A stretch of DNA of 64,000 nt, from NCBI RefSeq assembly GCF_000169095.1, contig NZ_AAVU01000031.1, forward strand, positions 20,436 through 84,435, in the 5' to 3' direction. Both the position numbers and the translations under genes were made by a program. The DNA comes from Lyngbya sp. PCC 8106 (GTDB lineage Bacteria > Cyanobacteriota > Cyanobacteriia > Cyanobacteriales > Microcoleaceae). The notes under the pieces are model-generated. The model was not told the DNA's origin and did no database searches. It was given only the letters and a program-made list of their open reading frames with translations. Of this stretch, positions 62,346 through 64,000 are shown one piece after another; the stretch's first letter is position 1, and each line of letters opens with the position of its first letter.

Positions 62346-62564
62346 TTATTCATCTGGGTCATCTTCTGGGGACAGTAAAGAAGATGAGTGATGCTGTCCA
62401 GTAAGTATTTTTGCTTCCTCATACATTTTTAGTTCCCGTAACGCTCCTTCCAATATCCATTGAACACAGGCTGAGTTACGAGAGCGACCACTGAGCTTGC
62501 AACACTTCTGGACTATATCGTTCAGTTCATCTGACACGGCTAGAGAAAATTGAGGCATCCACAT
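62346..62564 (-). CDS. Small CopG/ribbon-helix-helix-like protein
   Basis: 72 residues. 'PQFSLAVSDELNDIVQKCCKLSGRSRNSACVQWILEGALRELK' has the strand-helix-helix layout of CopG-type DNA-binding proteins. The C-terminus is acidic and disordered. Divergent from the 62673 gene across a 108-bp region holding a perfect operator-like palindrome, so it may be the repressor. Confidence 0.6.
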   Translation of the reverse strand: MWMPQFSLAVSDELNDIVQKCCKLSGRSRNSACVQWILEGALRELKMYEEAKILTGQHHSSSLLSPEDDPDE

Positions 62565-62617
62565 TATGTGATTATAAGGTTGACATTATCGTTACATGAG
62601 GTCTAAGATGTTCATCA

Positions 62618-62635
62618 GTTCACAAAGACGTGAAC
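62618..62635. promoter_or_regulatory. Operator-like palindrome GTTCAC-N6-GTGAAC
   Basis: Perfect 6-bp arms separated by AAAGAC, with an extra GTTCA half-site just upstream (62610-62614). It lies between the divergent 62346 and 62673 genes, 38 bp before the latter's ATG, and so is a probable shared control site. Confidence 0.55.
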
Positions 62636-62672
62636 ATTGTCCATTGAAAACTGAAAACCTTAGAGCAACACC

Positions 62673-63173
62673 ATGTACACTCTATCTGAATTATGCGAGA
62701 TGACTGGATATTCCAAAGCTCACTTAGGACGTCGGGATGGAAACTCTCCATTGCAGCGCATCCGTGAGACGGTCACATGGACAGAAGTGTTCACGACCAA
62801 TGAGGATACGGGAGAGGAAATGTTGACTGAGGAAGGCTACGGTTATCTACTGGACTATTTGAGTTGTTGCAGCAAGGGAGGCACTATGACCTATGAGGAA
62901 TGGCAACGGTCAATGTCTCAAGAAAATGATCAACCCGTCTCTTTAGTCCCAGTTGAACCTTACCAAGCCGAACTCTCACCCGTTCCAGATGCTCACGAAA
63001 CCATCAACAACCTGAAATCTCAACTGATGATTATGGCTGATGAGGTTGGAGTACAAAACAAACAGTTTGGGGCCGAACTTGCTCACCGGATGTTCACCCC
63101 TCTAGCTGAAAGTTTCACCACAACCTCAGAAGAAATTCTCAAGCGTTCATTCGGAGGAAACAAAAGTGCCTAA
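62673..63173 (+). CDS. Plasmid/phage-like protein with N-terminal helix-turn-helix
   Basis: 166 residues. 'TLSELCEMTGYSKAHLGRR' is a plausible helix-turn-helix. A central acidic/Pro-rich linker precedes a C-terminal helical part ('LKSQLMIMADEVGVQNKQFGAELAHRMFTPLAESF'). No homology is named. First gene of a plus-strand run; it overlaps the next gene by 8 bp. Confidence 0.6.
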   Translation: MYTLSELCEMTGYSKAHLGRRDGNSPLQRIRETVTWTEVFTTNEDTGEEMLTEEGYGYLLDYLSCCSKGGTMTYEEWQRSMSQENDQPVSLVPVEPYQAELSPVPDAHETINNLKSQLMIMADEVGVQNKQFGAELAHRMFTPLAESFTTTSEEILKRSFGGNKSA

Positions 63174-63417
63174 GCCGATTGGCTACTTTGTCCACGTTCC
63201 ACAGATTGAATCAATTTGTGGGTCAAACTTTGAGAACTTGACTGACACAGAGAAAAAACAGTTGCTTTGCTTCTGTGCCTCAGCACTTCCTCAAGGTTCT
63301 TACAAAAACCCAGAATCCTCAGCCAAGCTTTCTAGTTGTACTGAAGCTGTCATATCTCTCAATGATGGTCAGTTGATTCTTTTGATTAAAGCTATTGCTG
63401 AAAATCTAGGAATGTAG
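63166..63417 (+). CDS. Small hypothetical protein
   Basis: 83 residues, starting within the end of the preceding gene (8-bp overlap), so it is translationally coupled. Soluble, helical, with several Cys residues ('IESICGS', 'LLCFCAS', 'SSCTEA'). No family recognised. Confidence 0.55.
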   Translation: MPKPIGYFVHVPQIESICGSNFENLTDTEKKQLLCFCASALPQGSYKNPESSAKLSSCTEAVISLNDGQLILLIKAIAENLGM

Positions 63418-63422
63418 GAAAA

Positions 63423-63620
63423 ATGATCAACTTTTTACTCGGTAACGCCTTTATGCTTGCACTCTGGCTATGGGCAAAAGCGGCATCAATTCCAGTCAAT
63501 CAGCTAGCATCTCAACACATCAACAAAGTGGCTCAAATCTACTCTAAGACGGAAGTTTGGGATGAGAATCTAGCTGTCAGTTTTGCAAAAGTTTCAGCCA
63601 TTGTTAAGGAGATTGATTAA
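63423..63620 (+). CDS. Small hypothetical protein with hydrophobic N-terminus
   Basis: 65 residues. The first 20 residues are hydrophobic (MINFLLGNAFMLALWLWAKA) and could be a membrane anchor or signal. The remainder is charged and helical. It is 5 bp after the previous gene and ends directly before the next ATG. Confidence 0.5.
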   Translation: MINFLLGNAFMLALWLWAKAASIPVNQLASQHINKVAQIYSKTEVWDENLAVSFAKVSAIVKEID

Positions 63621-64000
63621 ATGTTCGGACTAGGAAAGAAAAAAGAAACATCTCTCGGTTCACAGTCCATGAGTGAAGCTGAAAGCATCTTGCAATCAGC
63701 CAATACAGCACCCCCAGTTTCTAATAATCAGTACAATTGGGCATCTCATTACAAGGGTGATTTCTCAGGGATTGAACGACTCACCCCAGAGGAAGTAGAA
63801 GCCGCTAAACTACAAGCCAAAGAACTCAAGGAACAAGTCACATTACAACGGGGAAAATTCGCGGCTGACACAGACTCAATGGAGTCCACTAAGCGCATCT
63901 TTAAATCAGAAGAATCCCACAAACGTCAGCGATTGGGGAAGATTCTAGACGCACGGGATGGAGAGATTAAAACCGGAGAATATCTCAACGGTAAACTCAA
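63621..64000 (+). CDS. Hypothetical protein, 3'-truncated by window edge
   Basis: ATG at 63621, immediately after the TAA of the previous gene; the frame stays open to the last base (126 codons seen). Soluble, basic and Lys/Glu-rich, beginning 'MFGLGKKKE', with coiled-coil tendency ('EEVEAAKLQAKELKEQVTLQRGKFA'). No family recognised. The ordered, tightly packed genes here suggest a mobile-element operon. Confidence 0.6.
   Translation, partial: MFGLGKKKETSLGSQSMSEAESILQSANTAPPVSNNQYNWASHYKGDFSGIERLTPEEVEAAKLQAKELKEQVTLQRGKFAADTDSMESTKRIFKSEESHKRQRLGKILDARDGEIKTGEYLNGKL

Noticed and set aside
1..64000. Insertion sequence with transposase
   Set aside because: No DDE or HUH transposase motif was found; repeats present are non-coding or element-type only.
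1..64000. Biosynthetic gene cluster (NRPS, PKS or RiPP)
   Set aside because: No carrier-protein, synthase or precursor-peptide genes are present.

Overview
The window comes from a cyanobacterial chromosome, most likely a filamentous, non-heterocystous (Oscillatoria/Lyngbya/Planktothrix-like) strain. The evidence is frequent HIP1 palindromes (GCGATCGC), a CpcS/CpeS-family phycobiliprotein lyase, cyanobacteria-restricted families (DUF2949, DUF3181, DUF928-CHASE2, XisH/XisI), WD40- and CHAT-domain signalling giants, moderate-to-low GC and long spacers. The genus is inference; no rRNA marker is present.

Left part (1-15.5 kb): the 3' part of a bacterial-Ig-like protein with a near-perfect 108-bp tandem repeat and a C-terminus resembling RNA polymerase omega; a sigma-factor tail remnant; clpS; tRNA-Arg; moaC; small conserved cyanobacterial proteins; an exported protein; a solute-binding protein; a CHAT-TPR protein; an unusual two-gene cassette (PD-(D/E)xK-like plus LRAT-like, both with hydrophobic/glycine-rich segments); a GH1 glycosidase and a DUF362 protein.

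Middle-left (15.5-26 kb) is accessory and conflict-related: a STAND (NB-ARC) ATPase with 14 WD40 repeats, a conserved unknown protein, then a minus-strand operon of a GNAT-PIN fusion, an ASCH/PUA-like protein and an McrB-type AAA+ ATPase. The expected nuclease partner McrC survives only as an in-place remnant.

Middle (26-43.4 kb) is signalling and housekeeping: a hybrid histidine kinase, a CBS-like/coiled-coil sensor, SbcD, a Cache-PAS-GGDEF-EAL protein, a polyamine-type binding lipoprotein, the bilin lyase, a CobT-DUF2232 pair, a Crp-family regulator, and an operon of an acidic coiled-coil protein with an Hsp70/actin-fold ATPase.

Right-middle (43.5-61 kb): a small AT-rich accessory patch (PD-(D/E)xK-like protein, MITE-like hairpins, XisH/XisI, Uma2 nuclease), then uvrA, two alpha/beta hydrolases (one S-formylglutathione hydrolase), cysH, a Nudix hydrolase, a DUF928/CHASE2-adenylate-cyclase pair and a Ser/Thr kinase with a seven-bladed WD40 domain.

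Right end (61-64 kb): the control region of a plasmid- or phage-like element. It has twelve copies of an 8-bp TGTAGAC(A/T) iteron, GTTCAC/GTGAAC operator-like palindromes, clear terminators, small DNA-binding-type proteins, a candidate programmed -1 frameshift at GGGAAAG, and a co-directional run of small unknown genes that leaves the window.
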